From NCBI RefSeq assembly GCF_000024425.1, contig NC_013946.1, positions 62,001 through 126,000 on the forward strand: DNA of 64,000 nucleotides, read 5' to 3'. A program made the position numbers and the translations under genes. Each line of letters starts with the position of its first letter. Position 1 is the first letter of the stretch. Origin of the DNA: Meiothermus ruber DSM 1279. Lineage in GTDB: Bacteria; Deinococcota; Deinococci; Deinococcales; Thermaceae. This document shows positions 42,800 to 50,355 of the stretch, piece by piece. Below the pieces are notes generated by a model, which saw nothing but the letters and a program-made list of their open reading frames with translations, searched no databases and was not told where the DNA came from.

Positions 42800-44041
42800 G
42801 TGAAAGTTTTGGTTGTGGGTTCGGGTGGGCGGGAACATGCGATTTGCTGGAAGGTGGCGCAGTCGCCCTTGGTGTCGCAGCTCTACGCTGCGCCGGGCAA
42901 CCCCGGCATGGCCGAGCTGGCCGAGTGCGTTCCCTGGGATGGCAATGTGCGCGGGCTGGCCGAATGGGCTCTTCAGGAGGGTATTGAGCTGACCCTGGTG
43001 GGGCCGGAGGGGCCCTTGGTGGAGGGCATCGCCGATGCGTTTTTGGAGAAGGGCCTGAAGATTTTTGGGCCCACCCAGCAAGCTGCCATGATCGAAGGCT
43101 CCAAGGCCTTTGCCAAGGGGCTGATGACGCGTTTTGGTATCCCCACTGCCAAGCACCGAAGTTTTAGCGACGTACTCGATGCCCTGGCCTACCTCGAGGC
43201 GGTAGGGGCGCCCATCGTGGTCAAGGACTCGGGCCTGGCCGCCGGTAAAGGGGTCACGGTAGCAACCAGCCTGCAACAGGCCAAGCAGGCCGTGACCAAC
43301 ATCCTCTCGGGGCCCGAGCGGGCCGAGATTGTCATCGAGGAGTTTTTGAGCGGCTCCGAGGTCACCGTGCTGGCCGTGACCGACGGCGTGACCATCAAGC
43401 CCCTGCTGCCCTCCCAGGATCACAAGCGTCTGCTGGACGGCGATACCGGCCCCATGACCGGGGGTATGGGGGCCATCTGTCCCTACCCCCTGGCGCCGGG
43501 CCTGATGACCGAGATCGTCGAACGGGTGCTCAAGCCCCTGGTAGACGGCCTGCGGGCCGAAGGGATTGTCTACAAAGGGGTCATCTATGCCGGCCTGATG
43601 CTCACCGACGACGGGCCCAAGGTGCTGGAGTTCAATGCCCGCTTTGGCGATCCGGAGTGCCAGGCCATCCTGCCGCTTTTGGAGACCGACCTGGTGGAGC
43701 TGGCCCTGGCCGTGGTGGAGGGCCGCCTGCACGAGCTGGAAATCCGCTGGCGGGCCCAGGCCTCGGCCTGTGTGGTGATGGCCGCGCCCGGTTACCCCGA
43801 CGACCCCCACAAGGGCCTGCCGCTGTCGCTGCCCCAGCTACCCCCGGAGCAGGTGCTTTACTTCCAGGCCGGAACCCGCCGGGGCCCCCAGGGGCTGGTT
43901 ACCAACGGGGGGCGGGTGTTGAGCGTGGTGGGCTTGGGGCGCGATTTGCGCGAGGCCCTCGAGCGGGCCTACGCCGGGGTGGGGGCGGTTCGCTTTGAGC
44001 ACGCCCTGTATCGGCGGGATATTGGTCGGAAGGTAATTTGA
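42800..44041 (+). CDS. purD: Phosphoribosylamine-glycine ligase
   Basis: A 413-residue ATP-grasp enzyme joining phosphoribosylamine and glycine in purine synthesis. The start is GTG (read as Met), giving MKVLVVGSGGREHAICWK, the family N-terminus. Further motifs are GPEGPLVEGIADAF, PIVVKDSGLAAGKGV, SQDHKRLLDGDTGPMTGGMGA, and EFNARFGDPECQAILP with the Mg site. Length and motifs are complete. It is probably in one unit with the HAD gene and purN. Confidence 0.96.
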   Translation: MKVLVVGSGGREHAICWKVAQSPLVSQLYAAPGNPGMAELAECVPWDGNVRGLAEWALQEGIELTLVGPEGPLVEGIADAFLEKGLKIFGPTQQAAMIEGSKAFAKGLMTRFGIPTAKHRSFSDVLDALAYLEAVGAPIVVKDSGLAAGKGVTVATSLQQAKQAVTNILSGPERAEIVIEEFLSGSEVTVLAVTDGVTIKPLLPSQDHKRLLDGDTGPMTGGMGAICPYPLAPGLMTEIVERVLKPLVDGLRAEGIVYKGVIYAGLMLTDDGPKVLEFNARFGDPECQAILPLLETDLVELALAVVEGRLHELEIRWRAQASACVVMAAPGYPDDPHKGLPLSLPQLPPEQVLYFQAGTRRGPQGLVTNGGRVLSVVGLGRDLREALERAYAGVGAVRFEHALYRRDIGRKVI

Positions 44042-44055
44042 ACGGCTGGCCGGTA

Positions 44056-44193
44056 TCAATCCGCGCAGTCGCCCAGCGGGTATTTGTGCGCACAGTAGGG
44101 GCAGCGCCGCTGTAAACCACAAGCGGCCACAAAATCCTTGGGCAGTTCCATCCCGCAGGCCAGGCAGACCTGCCGGTTTGGGTCGAGGAACAC
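44056..44193 (-). CDS. Small zinc-ribbon protein without a strong start
   Basis: The minus-strand frame between purD and the next gene encodes VCLACGMELPKDFVAACG, then RRCPYCAHKY and a final GDCAD, a two-CxxC zinc ribbon with extra Cys. The frame is open from 44250, but the only start codon is GTG at 44193, giving 45 residues with a weak ribosome-binding site. Such ribbons occur as separate small proteins or as ends of larger ones, so this may be a true small gene or a remnant. It lies convergent to purD. Confidence 0.5.
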   Translation of the reverse strand: MFLDPNRQVCLACGMELPKDFVAACGLQRRCPYCAHKYPLGDCAD

Positions 44194-44275
44194 CTCTGCA
44201 TCGGCAGCGGGTACTGTGTACCCTCGAGCTTCCCCATCTTTGTGAGGATTTCACCAGCCGATCCCCTGCTTCTGC

Positions 44276-45052
44276 CTATCGCCCGTGGATGGTGTCCAGC
44301 AGCGGCCCGTGGATCAGGCCGTTGGAGGCCACTAGGTAGCGGTTGCCCAGCCGGTAATCCTCCCCTTGAAGGCCGGTTATCCGCCCTCCGGCCTCGCTAA
44401 CGATGAGCCAGCCCGCGGCCACATCCCAGGGGTTGAGCTTCACTTCCCAGAAGCCGTCCAGGCGCCCAGCGGCCACATAAGCCAGGTCGAGGGCTGCCGC
44501 GCCCGGTCGCCGCACCATGAGCCCCTTGGTCAGGGCCCGCTGAAAGTAGACCAGGTTTTCGGTGTCCTTGCTCACATCGTAGGGGAATCCGGTGGCTAGA
44601 AGGCTGCCCACCAGGGTTGAACGGGTGGATACCCGAATGGGACGACCATTCAGGTAGGCCCCGCCCCCCTTGGTAGCGGTAAATAGCTCGCCCCGGGCGG
44701 TATCCAGAACCACCCCCAGCACCACCTCGCCGTGGGCTTCCAGGCCGATGCTCACCGCATAAAAAGGGAAGCCATGGGCGTAGTTTACGGTGCCGTCCAG
44801 GGGGTCTACAATCCAGCGGAAGGCCCCCTCTTTGTCCTGGCCTTGTTCCTCGCCCAGCACCACGTGGTCGGGGTGGCGCGAAGCAATGAGTTCTCGGATG
44901 GCCGCCTCCGACTCGTGGTCGGCCTGGGTGACTAGATCGGTGGGGGTGGACTTGGTGCTCTGGGTAAAGCCTTTTTCCTGGTAGTACTGGTGGATGCCTT
45001 TGGCTAAATAGGCGGCGTCGAGGGCGGTTTGCAGATAGGCACGCAAGTCCAT
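44276..45052 (-). CDS. Inositol monophosphatase-family phosphatase
   Basis: A 258-residue Mg-dependent phosphatase of the IMPase/FBPase fold. Metal-site motifs are DLVTQADHESEAAI, VLGEEQG, WIVDPLDGTVNYAHG, and NPWDVAAGWLIVSEAGG. The family covers inositol-1-phosphatase (SuhB), fructose-1,6-bisphosphatase and PAP phosphatase forms. SuhB-like inositol phosphatase is the likeliest, relevant to thermophile solutes such as di-myo-inositol phosphate, but the sequence alone does not settle the substrate. It lies three bases after the prmC stop. Confidence 0.85.
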   Translation of the reverse strand: MDLRAYLQTALDAAYLAKGIHQYYQEKGFTQSTKSTPTDLVTQADHESEAAIRELIASRHPDHVVLGEEQGQDKEGAFRWIVDPLDGTVNYAHGFPFYAVSIGLEAHGEVVLGVVLDTARGELFTATKGGGAYLNGRPIRVSTRSTLVGSLLATGFPYDVSKDTENLVYFQRALTKGLMVRRPGAAALDLAYVAAGRLDGFWEVKLNPWDVAAGWLIVSEAGGRITGLQGEDYRLGNRYLVASNGLIHGPLLDTIHGR

Positions 45053-45055
45053 GGG

Positions 45056-45979
45056 TCAGATTCTATCGCGGTTTTTGTTGGTGCTGCTGATGTCCCAGAC
45101 CGGCAAGCTGTTTTTCTCATCTTTGGGCGCGACAGTGGCCAGGCCAGGCTTCTGAGCACCCAGGTAGCGGGGTCGCTGGGCCAGATCGCGGAACACCCTG
45201 GCTTCGCGCCAGCCCTGCGCGATGGCCTCCTCGAGCAGCGTGTAAACGTTCTCGGGGGCCAGCTCCAGCCACAACCAGCCGCCGGGTTGGAGGGCGTCCC
45301 AGGCCTGGGGCAGGAGCGCTCGAGCCACGTCGAGCCCCTCCGGGCCGGCATAGAGGGCACGCTCATCCTCGTAGGCCAGCTCGGGCGGGGCCTCCTCGCG
45401 GTAGCTTTCGGGTAGGTAGGGCGGGTTGGAGATTACCAGGTCGAGCCCCGTCAGGTTGGCGGTAAAGGGGGCCTCGAGGAAGCTGACCTCGAGGCCCAGG
45501 TGCAGGGCATTTTCCTTGGCGAGCTCGAGGGCCTTGGGGTTAATATCGGTGGCCCAGACTGTGGCCTGGGGCCGCATGGCCTTGATGGCCAGCGCGATGG
45601 CCCCACTGCCCGTGCCAACATCCAGAACCCACGCCGGCGCATCCAGTGGCAGATGAGTCAGGGCCCGCTCGACCAGCCCTTCGGTCTCGGGTCTGGGGAT
45701 CAGAACCCCCCGCGCCACTTTGAGCCGGAGCCCATAAAACTCGCTCTCGCCCAGCAGCAGTTGCAGGGGGTGGCCGCTCAGGCGCAAATCAAGCATGGCC
45801 CAGGCCGCCTCTTCTACGTCCGGTGGAACCGGCTGTGTCAGACGGGCAGCCAATTGCGCATCGTTCAGCCGGGCAGCATGGGTTAGAATCCAGCGAGACT
45901 CGACAGCGGGTTTTCCGGCGGCCACCAGCTTTTGCTGCAAGGCTTGTAAAAGCGCCAGGTGGCTTTTACTCGAGGTCAT
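45056..45979 (-). CDS. prmC: Release factor glutamine N5-methyltransferase
   Basis: A 307-residue SAM-dependent enzyme that methylates the Gln of the GGQ loop in peptide-chain release factors. The N-terminal helical domain is present, then GVLIPRPETEGLVERAL, the SAM motif VLDVGTGSGAIALAI and the catalytic LVISNPPYLPES. A C-terminal tail of about 25 residues after YLGAQKPG is an extension not usual in the family. The start overlaps jag by 14 bases. The gene for RF1 is not in the window. Confidence 0.93.
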   Translation of the reverse strand: MTSSKSHLALLQALQQKLVAAGKPAVESRWILTHAARLNDAQLAARLTQPVPPDVEEAAWAMLDLRLSGHPLQLLLGESEFYGLRLKVARGVLIPRPETEGLVERALTHLPLDAPAWVLDVGTGSGAIALAIKAMRPQATVWATDINPKALELAKENALHLGLEVSFLEAPFTANLTGLDLVISNPPYLPESYREEAPPELAYEDERALYAGPEGLDVARALLPQAWDALQPGGWLWLELAPENVYTLLEEAIAQGWREARVFRDLAQRPRYLGAQKPGLATVAPKDEKNSLPVWDISSTNKNRDRI

Positions 45980-46580
45980 TCTCAGGGGAGGCAGGAGGGG
46001 TGGCTGTGCGGGGCAGAACCACCACGTGGCGTGCCTCTCCCTCGCCTACCGAGGTGGTGGTCACTTTGGGGTGCTGCTTGAGCATCACGTGAATCAAGCG
46101 CCGTTCGCTGGGGCGCATGGGGGGGAGTTCGATGGGCTGGCCGCTCACCTCCACCTGCAACACCGCGTCCGCGGCCATCCGCCGGATGCGCTCCTCGTTG
46201 CGGCGGCGGTAACCGGCCGCGTCCAGCACCACCCGGTAGGCCGAGCCGAAGTGTTTAGCCATGGCTACGTTGGCGATAAACTCGAGGCTTTGCAGGGTTT
46301 TGCCCTCGCGCCCGATCACCCGCCCCGAGTCGCCCCCCAGAATCTCGACGCGAAACAGGTTCTCCTCCTGAACAATATCCACCGAGTAGGCCGGGTCGAG
46401 GCGCAACAAGAGCCCCACCATGAAGTGCTCGAGGACACTCTTGGGGTCTTGTGCTGGGGTGGGCTGGGTCACGATGGGGGCTGCCTCCTCCTCCTTAAGC
46501 ACGACCTCGGGGGCGGTTTCGTTTTCCCCAATCCCCAGGTCGGATAACAGATCGTCGAGTCCGCGCTTTTTGTCATCCAT
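45966..46580 (-). CDS. jag: RNA-binding protein KhpB (Jag/SpoIIIJ-associated)
   Basis: A 204-residue protein. The acidic N-terminal part is followed by a KH domain (about residues 65-120, with GGDSGRVIGREGKTLQSL) and an R3H domain (about 120-180, with LPPMRPSERRLIHVMLK). The tail is Pro/Ala-rich. KhpB binds many RNAs and is usually encoded beside yidC (spoIIIJ), as here, with a 380-base gap between them. The start MDDKKRGLDDLLSDLG is conserved-looking. Confidence 0.92.
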   Translation of the reverse strand: MDDKKRGLDDLLSDLGIGENETAPEVVLKEEEAAPIVTQPTPAQDPKSVLEHFMVGLLLRLDPAYSVDIVQEENLFRVEILGGDSGRVIGREGKTLQSLEFIANVAMAKHFGSAYRVVLDAAGYRRRNEERIRRMAADAVLQVEVSGQPIELPPMRPSERRLIHVMLKQHPKVTTTSVGEGEARHVVVLPRTATPPASPENDLE

Positions 46581-46658
46581 AACTAATCGTCCGATTATAG
46601 CTTACCAGGCATAAGAAGTACCGTAACCTGACGGGTGTCAAGGGCTTCCCAAAAAACG

Positions 46659-46688
46659 CACCGGTACAGCGGGTTTGCTGTACCGGTG
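46659..46688 (-). terminator. Intrinsic terminator between yidC and jag
   Basis: A 12-bp perfect stem (CACCGGTACAGC and its complement) with a 6-base loop. On the minus strand it is followed by CGTTTTTT. It ends the yidC transcript and the small gene after it, so jag needs its own promoter or read-through. Confidence 0.9.
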
Positions 46689-46802
46689 ACCGCCGAACAG
46701 GCCCTAGCTTTTAGCTGGGTGCATGGGCAGGCCTAGAGCAGTAATAGTTCAGGCTTTATCTCTTAGGTGGTGTATCTTGCAAAGATTTGGATGCTGATAG
46801 AC

Positions 46803-46871
46803 CTACCAAGTTATTACTCCATTGGCTCTTAAGGTTATAAAGAAACCAAACAAATCAAGCAGCCACTCCAT
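46803..46871 (-). CDS. 22-residue hydrophobic peptide gene with ideal Shine-Dalgarno
   Basis: In the 380-base gap between yidC and jag, the minus strand carries GAAAGGAGGTGAGCTC, a nearly full match to the ribosome 3' end. ATG follows 11 bases after GGAGG, opening 22 codons that end in TAG. The peptide starts MEWLLDLFGFFITL, an amphipathic or membrane-type helix. The DNA is AT-rich with rare codons for this genome. It lies after a 13-bp hairpin and before the terminator at 46659-46688. It could be a membrane-active peptide, a substrate of the YidC insertase or a leader peptide. Expression is unproven. Confidence 0.5.
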   Translation of the reverse strand: MEWLLDLFGFFITLRANGVITW

Positions 46872-46910
46872 GAATGAGCTCACCTCCTTTCAATGAAAAA
46901 GATACCTTGA

Positions 46911-46940
46911 TGGGCCAGCCGATTGACATCGGCTGGCCCA
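46911..46940 (-). terminator. 13-bp hairpin after yidC
   Basis: A perfect 13-bp stem (TGGGCCAGCCGAT and complement) with a 4-base loop, 25 bases after the yidC stop. There is no T run directly after it on the minus strand, so it may protect mRNA ends or partly terminate, reducing expression of the small gene that follows. Confidence 0.6.
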
Positions 46941-46965
46941 CGCATTTTCTAAGGTCAAGTGCGAA

Positions 46966-48345
46966 TTATTTGGCGAGCATGGATGGCTTGCTGATGCCAA
47001 GCTGTTTATTGATATAAAACTGTTGACCAATACCTAATATAGTAAAAAAAGTGTAGTACAGGTTTACTCCTGCAGGAAAGCTAAAGAGGATGAAAGCAAA
47101 TACTAGATTGAAGATGATACCTTGCCTAATAGCGTCTTTGTTTCCAGCAGATGTCAGCAAGGTTGAGATGAAGATAACCGCTATGTAAATTAGCGGCAAA
47201 ACATAAATCGGATCGGGTAGGGCCAAGTCAGGAATCCACAAAAAGCCCTGCCCGAACTCGTAGCCCACCATAATCTTGTACATCAGGAACAAAATGGGCA
47301 TCTGGAGCAGCAAGGGAAAGCAGCCGCCCAGGGGGTTTATCTTGTGCTCCTGGTAGAGCTTCATCATCTCTTCCTGCTGCTTTTCTTTGTTGTCTTTGTA
47401 CTTTTCCTGAATTTTCTTGAGCAGGGGCTGGATTTTTTGCATTTCGGCCATGCTCTTGTACTGCTGGTGCATCAGGGGCCACATCAAGAGCCGGATCAGG
47501 ATGGTCACCAACACAATGGCCAGCACCCAGCTACCCCCTACCAGGCGGTGGGCTTCCTCCAGCAGCCACAGCAGGCCCAGCGAAATTTGGCCCCAGATGT
47601 TGGGCTGGAAAACCCCCGGCAGCTCGTAGAAGTTCTCCACGCTCAGGCGCACCAGCTCGTTGGCCCCGCCGTACACCTTAAGGTTGAGGCTGCCTGCTGG
47701 AACGCTAATTTCGGCAATCCCAGCCCCGTTGAGTTGGGTGAGGGTGATGGGGGTGGGGGTTTGCGGGCGAATAAACATGGCGAAGCCCGAAGCCTTATGG
47801 GTCTGCCAGCCCACATACACCGCCGGGCCCTGCCCCGCATTGAGGGGCTGGTTGTTGCCCTGCCCCAGCCACTTGGTGATGGGGGTGTCGGTGCCGCCGA
47901 TGCCCGTCCAGACCAGCTTGCGCGGGGTGGGGCTTTGCACGTCTACGTCTATGGTCAGGAAGCGGGGGTGGATGGTGTAGGTCAGGGTGGTGCTGCCGTC
48001 GCTAAAGCGGGCGATGAAGTCGGCGTCGGGGTTGCCCTGCTCCCGGCGGGTAAACTCGCGGCTGGTGGGGGTGAAGCCCTCGAGGGTTCCGGGCGGGGTC
48101 TGTCCGGCCCGTACCAGGTTGGGGGCGCGCTCGTAGTTGCCCTTAAAGTCGGTGGCGCGCACGGTTTTGATGTACCAGCCCACAATCTGCCCCTGTTCGT
48201 TAAAGGCGATGTCGGCCAGGTTGGTGACGGCCACCTTTTCGGGCTTGCCGTCTTTGTTTACGTCCACATCGCGCCATTCGGGGGATAGGGCCAGGGCGGG
48301 GGCCAGGGCAAACACAGCCAAACTTATCCAGAACCAACGTTTCAT
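46966..48345 (-). CDS. yidC: Membrane protein insertase YidC/Oxa1
   Basis: A 459-residue insertase. An N-terminal signal-anchor is followed by a periplasmic beta domain of about 200 residues, as in the long Gram-negative form. The five-span core has LGLLWLLEEAHRLVGGSW, RLLMWPLMHQQYKSMAEMQKI, MMKLYQEHKINPLGGCFPLLLQMPILF and a final GIGQQFYINKQLGI, seen as pieces. YidC inserts membrane proteins with or without SecYEG. Position in the rpmH-rnpA-yidD-yidC block is standard. Confidence 0.95.
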   Translation of the reverse strand: MKRWFWISLAVFALAPALALSPEWRDVDVNKDGKPEKVAVTNLADIAFNEQGQIVGWYIKTVRATDFKGNYERAPNLVRAGQTPPGTLEGFTPTSREFTRREQGNPDADFIARFSDGSTTLTYTIHPRFLTIDVDVQSPTPRKLVWTGIGGTDTPITKWLGQGNNQPLNAGQGPAVYVGWQTHKASGFAMFIRPQTPTPITLTQLNGAGIAEISVPAGSLNLKVYGGANELVRLSVENFYELPGVFQPNIWGQISLGLLWLLEEAHRLVGGSWVLAIVLVTILIRLLMWPLMHQQYKSMAEMQKIQPLLKKIQEKYKDNKEKQQEEMMKLYQEHKINPLGGCFPLLLQMPILFLMYKIMVGYEFGQGFLWIPDLALPDPIYVLPLIYIAVIFISTLLTSAGNKDAIRQGIIFNLVFAFILFSFPAGVNLYYTFFTILGIGQQFYINKQLGISKPSMLAK

Positions 48346-48358
48346 CCAGTTGCTCCTT

Positions 48359-48616
48359 CTATTTCAGCGAGTCCAGGGGGTTCCAGCGGACTCGAGGCCT
48401 TTCTGTGGGTACATAGTCCAGCCCACCCGGATGCAGGGGGTGGCACTTGAGAATGCGCTTGACGCTCAGGTACAGGCCCCAAAAAGGCCCGTGACGCTCG
48501 AGCGCCTCCAGCGCGTAATGGCTACAGGTGGGGTAAAAGCGGCAGGTGGGCGGCTTCAAAGGGGATATAAAGCGCCGATAGAAACGCACGCTCCCTTTTA
48601 GAAACAGATTGATCAT
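48359..48616 (-). CDS. yidD: Membrane protein insertion efficiency factor YidD
   Basis: An 85-residue protein starting [19 protein letters not shown], with the family motifs [16 protein letters not shown] and [16 protein letters not shown]. Three conserved Cys are present. A longer frame starting at 48664, overlapping the rnpA stop by ATGA, adds 16 residues not typical of the family, so the inner ATG is chosen. YidD aids YidC-dependent insertion; its biochemical role is not settled. Confidence 0.92.
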   Translation of the reverse strand: MINLFLKGSVRFYRRFISPLKPPTCRFYPTCSHYALEALERHGPFWGLYLSVKRILKCHPLHPGGLDYVPTERPRVRWNPLDSLK

Positions 48617-48660
48617 CACCCGATGCTCCAAGCTCCTACGATAGAGCAAACCAACCTGTG

Positions 48661-48993
48661 TCATTGTACCAGCCCGCTCTTTTTTAGGGCATGGGTTAAA
48701 TCCTTGAGCAAGTCCCAGTACGACGCCTCTACCGCCTCGGGCTGGGCCACGACCACCATCTCACACGGCGGAAGATGCATTTTTCGCAGAATTTCTCGCA
48801 GGCGACGCCGAATTTTGTTCCGCACGGTGGCCTTTTTAGAGACCTTATTCGAGACCACAATACCCACCCGCACCGGGTTGAAGGCGGTGGGCCGCAGCGG
48901 AAACCAGCGCACCGTCAGATACTTCCCACGCCCCACACGCCCCCCCCGAAGGCGCTGGAAGGCTTTTTCACCCTTGAGGGAAGAGAACGGCAT
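48661..48993 (-). CDS. rnpA: Ribonuclease P protein component
   Basis: A 110-residue basic protein that binds the catalytic RNase P RNA in tRNA maturation. It has the [15 protein letters not shown] start region, [26 protein letters not shown] with the RNR motif, and a helical tail. The frame is the same as that of rpmH upstream, separated by its stop and a terminator-like hairpin. This differs from Thermus, where, as I recall, rnpA begins at rpmH and encloses it in another frame. Confidence 0.93.
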   Translation of the reverse strand: MPFSSLKGEKAFQRLRGGRVGRGKYLTVRWFPLRPTAFNPVRVGIVVSNKVSKKATVRNKIRRRLREILRKMHLPPCEMVVVAQPEAVEASYWDLLKDLTHALKKSGLVQ

Positions 48994-49009
48994 GGACAGA
49001 TTAGACAGG

Positions 49010-49034
49010 AAAAAAACTCCCCGGCAGAGGGGAG
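49010..49034 (-). terminator. Terminator or attenuator between rpmH and rnpA
   Basis: On the minus strand CTCCCC and GGGGAG form a 6-bp stem around TCTGCC, directly followed by seven T. It lies 19 bases after the rpmH stop and 17 bases before the rnpA start. It would let the cell make much more L34 message than RNase P protein. Confidence 0.75.
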
Positions 49035-49053
49035 CTGGGCCAATGGGCTGGGC

Positions 49054-49212
49054 CTAGCGGCGGAGCTGGGGCTCGCTGCTGACGGTAAGCTTCACACGGC
49101 CTTTGGCACGCCGGCGGGCCAGCACCTTGCGGCCATTGGCGGTCTTCATGCGGGCGCGAAAACCGTGGGTTTTGGCCCGTTTGCGCTTGTTGGGTTGCCA
49201 AGTGCGTTTCAT
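49054..49212 (-). CDS. rpmH: 50S ribosomal protein L34
   Basis: A 52-residue, very basic protein starting [19 protein letters not shown], with [18 protein letters not shown], the standard L34 sequence, and a short tail ending QLRR. It is slightly longer than the usual 44-49 residues. TGGAGGAAGCG precedes the ATG. It opens the minus-strand block rpmH-rnpA-yidD-yidC. dnaA and the replication origin, often adjacent in other bacteria, are not here. Confidence 0.96.
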   Translation of the reverse strand: MKRTWQPNKRKRAKTHGFRARMKTANGRKVLARRRAKGRVKLTVSSEPQLRR

Positions 49213-49246
49213 CGCTTCCTCCAGAGAACTGACCTAAGGGGCCAGA

Positions 49247-49275
49247 TAAATATCCTGCCGGGTCGAGCCAGGCAA
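49247..49275 (-). promoter_or_regulatory. Possible promoter of rpmH
   Basis: On the minus strand TTGCCT and TATTTA are separated by 17 bases, ending about 35 bases before the rpmH start. The -10 box is not ideal, but it is the best candidate in the gap. Confidence 0.4.
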
Positions 49276-49416
49276 CCCTAAGAGTTTAGCACATTTGCCC
49301 AAAGGCGGGAAGCGGGGGTGGGTGGGGGCGAGCAGGGGCCTCTCACATGACAAAAAATCTGTGTTTTTTGCAATACCTGCAACATAACGCTTTTTTGCAT
49401 AATGAACCGTAAAACG

Positions 49417-49446
49417 TTGACATACCGTAGGGGCCATCGGTATACT
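49417..49446 (+). promoter_or_regulatory. Strong promoter of the liv-ligase operon
   Basis: TTGACA at 49417-49422 and TATACT at 49441-49446 with an 18-base spacer, close to the vegetative consensus. It lies about 80 bases ahead of livG. A palindrome follows the -10 box at once. Confidence 0.8.
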
Positions 49447-49456
49447 CAGCCCCAAC

Positions 49457-49470
49457 CAAACGCTCGTTTG
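49457..49470 (+). promoter_or_regulatory. PaaR-like TetR-family operator
   Basis: The 14-base palindrome CAAACGCTCGTTTG lies 10 bases after the -10 box, where a repressor would block RNA polymerase. It fits the pattern CNAACGNNCGTTNG that I recall for the phenylacetyl-CoA-responsive repressor PaaR of Thermus thermophilus. No TetR gene is nearby, so the regulator would act from elsewhere. Confidence 0.6.
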
Positions 49471-49524
49471 TTAGCTATCAGCGACGCGCCTTTGCGGTGT
49501 TCGTAGAAAGTTTTAGGAGGCTTG

Positions 49525-50292
49525 GTGCAGCTCAAGGTAGAACGTGTTTCTCTAAACTTCGGCGGGGTCAAGGCGCTGAGCGAGGTTTCCCTCGAGGTCG
49601 CCCAGGGTGAGCTGGTCTCGGTGATCGGCCCCAACGGGGCGGGCAAGACCAGCCTGCTTAACTGCATCTCCGGCTTCTACCACCCCAGCGCGGGCAAGAT
49701 TACCTTCGAGGGCCACGATCTGACCCACGCCTCGCCCCACCAGGTCACTAAATTTGGTATCGCCCGGGCTTTCCAAAATATCGAATTGTTCACCGGCATG
49801 TCGGTGCTGGAGAACCTCCTGATGGCCCGCCACACCTTTGGTCATTACAACCTGCTGGACAACATCCTGATCTATGGCCGGGCCATGCGGGTGGGCGTGG
49901 AGAACCGCCGCTTTTGCGAGGAGATCATAGACTTCATGGAGCTCGAGCCCTACCGCAAAGCCCTGGTAGGCGACCTGCCCTACGGGGTGCGCAAGCGGGT
50001 GGAGGTGGCCCGCGCGCTGGCCCTCTCGCCCAAGCTCTTGCTGCTGGACGAGCCCATGGCCGGCATGACCCTGGAAGAAAAAGAAGACATGGTGCGCTTC
50101 ATCCTGGATATCCGGGCCGAACGGGGCACCACCATCATCCTCATCGAGCACGATCTGGGCGTGGTCATGGACATCTCCGACCGGGTCTATGTGCTGGACT
50201 TCGGCCAGGTCATCGCTTCCGGCCTGCCCGAGGAAGTCAGCCAGAACCCGCGGGTACAGGAGGCCTATGTGGGGGTGGATCATGCGGTGTGA
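49525..50292 (+). CDS. livG: Branched-chain-type ABC importer, ATP-binding protein LivG
   Basis: A 255-residue ABC ATPase of the LivG type. Walker A GPNGAGKTSLL lies near residues 35-45, the family IARAFQNIELF follows, the signature is LPYGVRKRVEVARALA, and Walker B is LLLLDEPMAGM. The LPYG signature variant is common in LivG. GTG at 49525 is chosen over TTG three bases upstream because of spacing to AGGAGG. It is the first gene of the operon G-ligase-H-M-K-F. The ligase in the operon suggests an organic acid substrate rather than only amino acids. Confidence 0.88.
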   Translation: MQLKVERVSLNFGGVKALSEVSLEVAQGELVSVIGPNGAGKTSLLNCISGFYHPSAGKITFEGHDLTHASPHQVTKFGIARAFQNIELFTGMSVLENLLMARHTFGHYNLLDNILIYGRAMRVGVENRRFCEEIIDFMELEPYRKALVGDLPYGVRKRVEVARALALSPKLLLLDEPMAGMTLEEKEDMVRFILDIRAERGTTIILIEHDLGVVMDISDRVYVLDFGQVIASGLPEEVSQNPRVQEAYVGVDHAV

Positions 50293-50355
50293 ATTGTCAG
50301 AGGCCGGTGGCCCAGGCCTTCGGCTTTTGGATTGCAAGCCTGCGGGAGGCCGCCC

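Noticed and set aside
48994-49212. Thermus-type rnpA extension enclosing rpmH
   Set aside because: The frame overlapping rpmH in another register ends at 49001 and is not continuous with rnpA, which shares the rpmH frame and is cut off by the rpmH stop.
49213-49525. Replication origin upstream of rpmH
   Set aside because: In many bacteria dnaA and oriC adjoin rpmH, but here the gap has no recognisable DnaA-box cluster and the next gene is livG.
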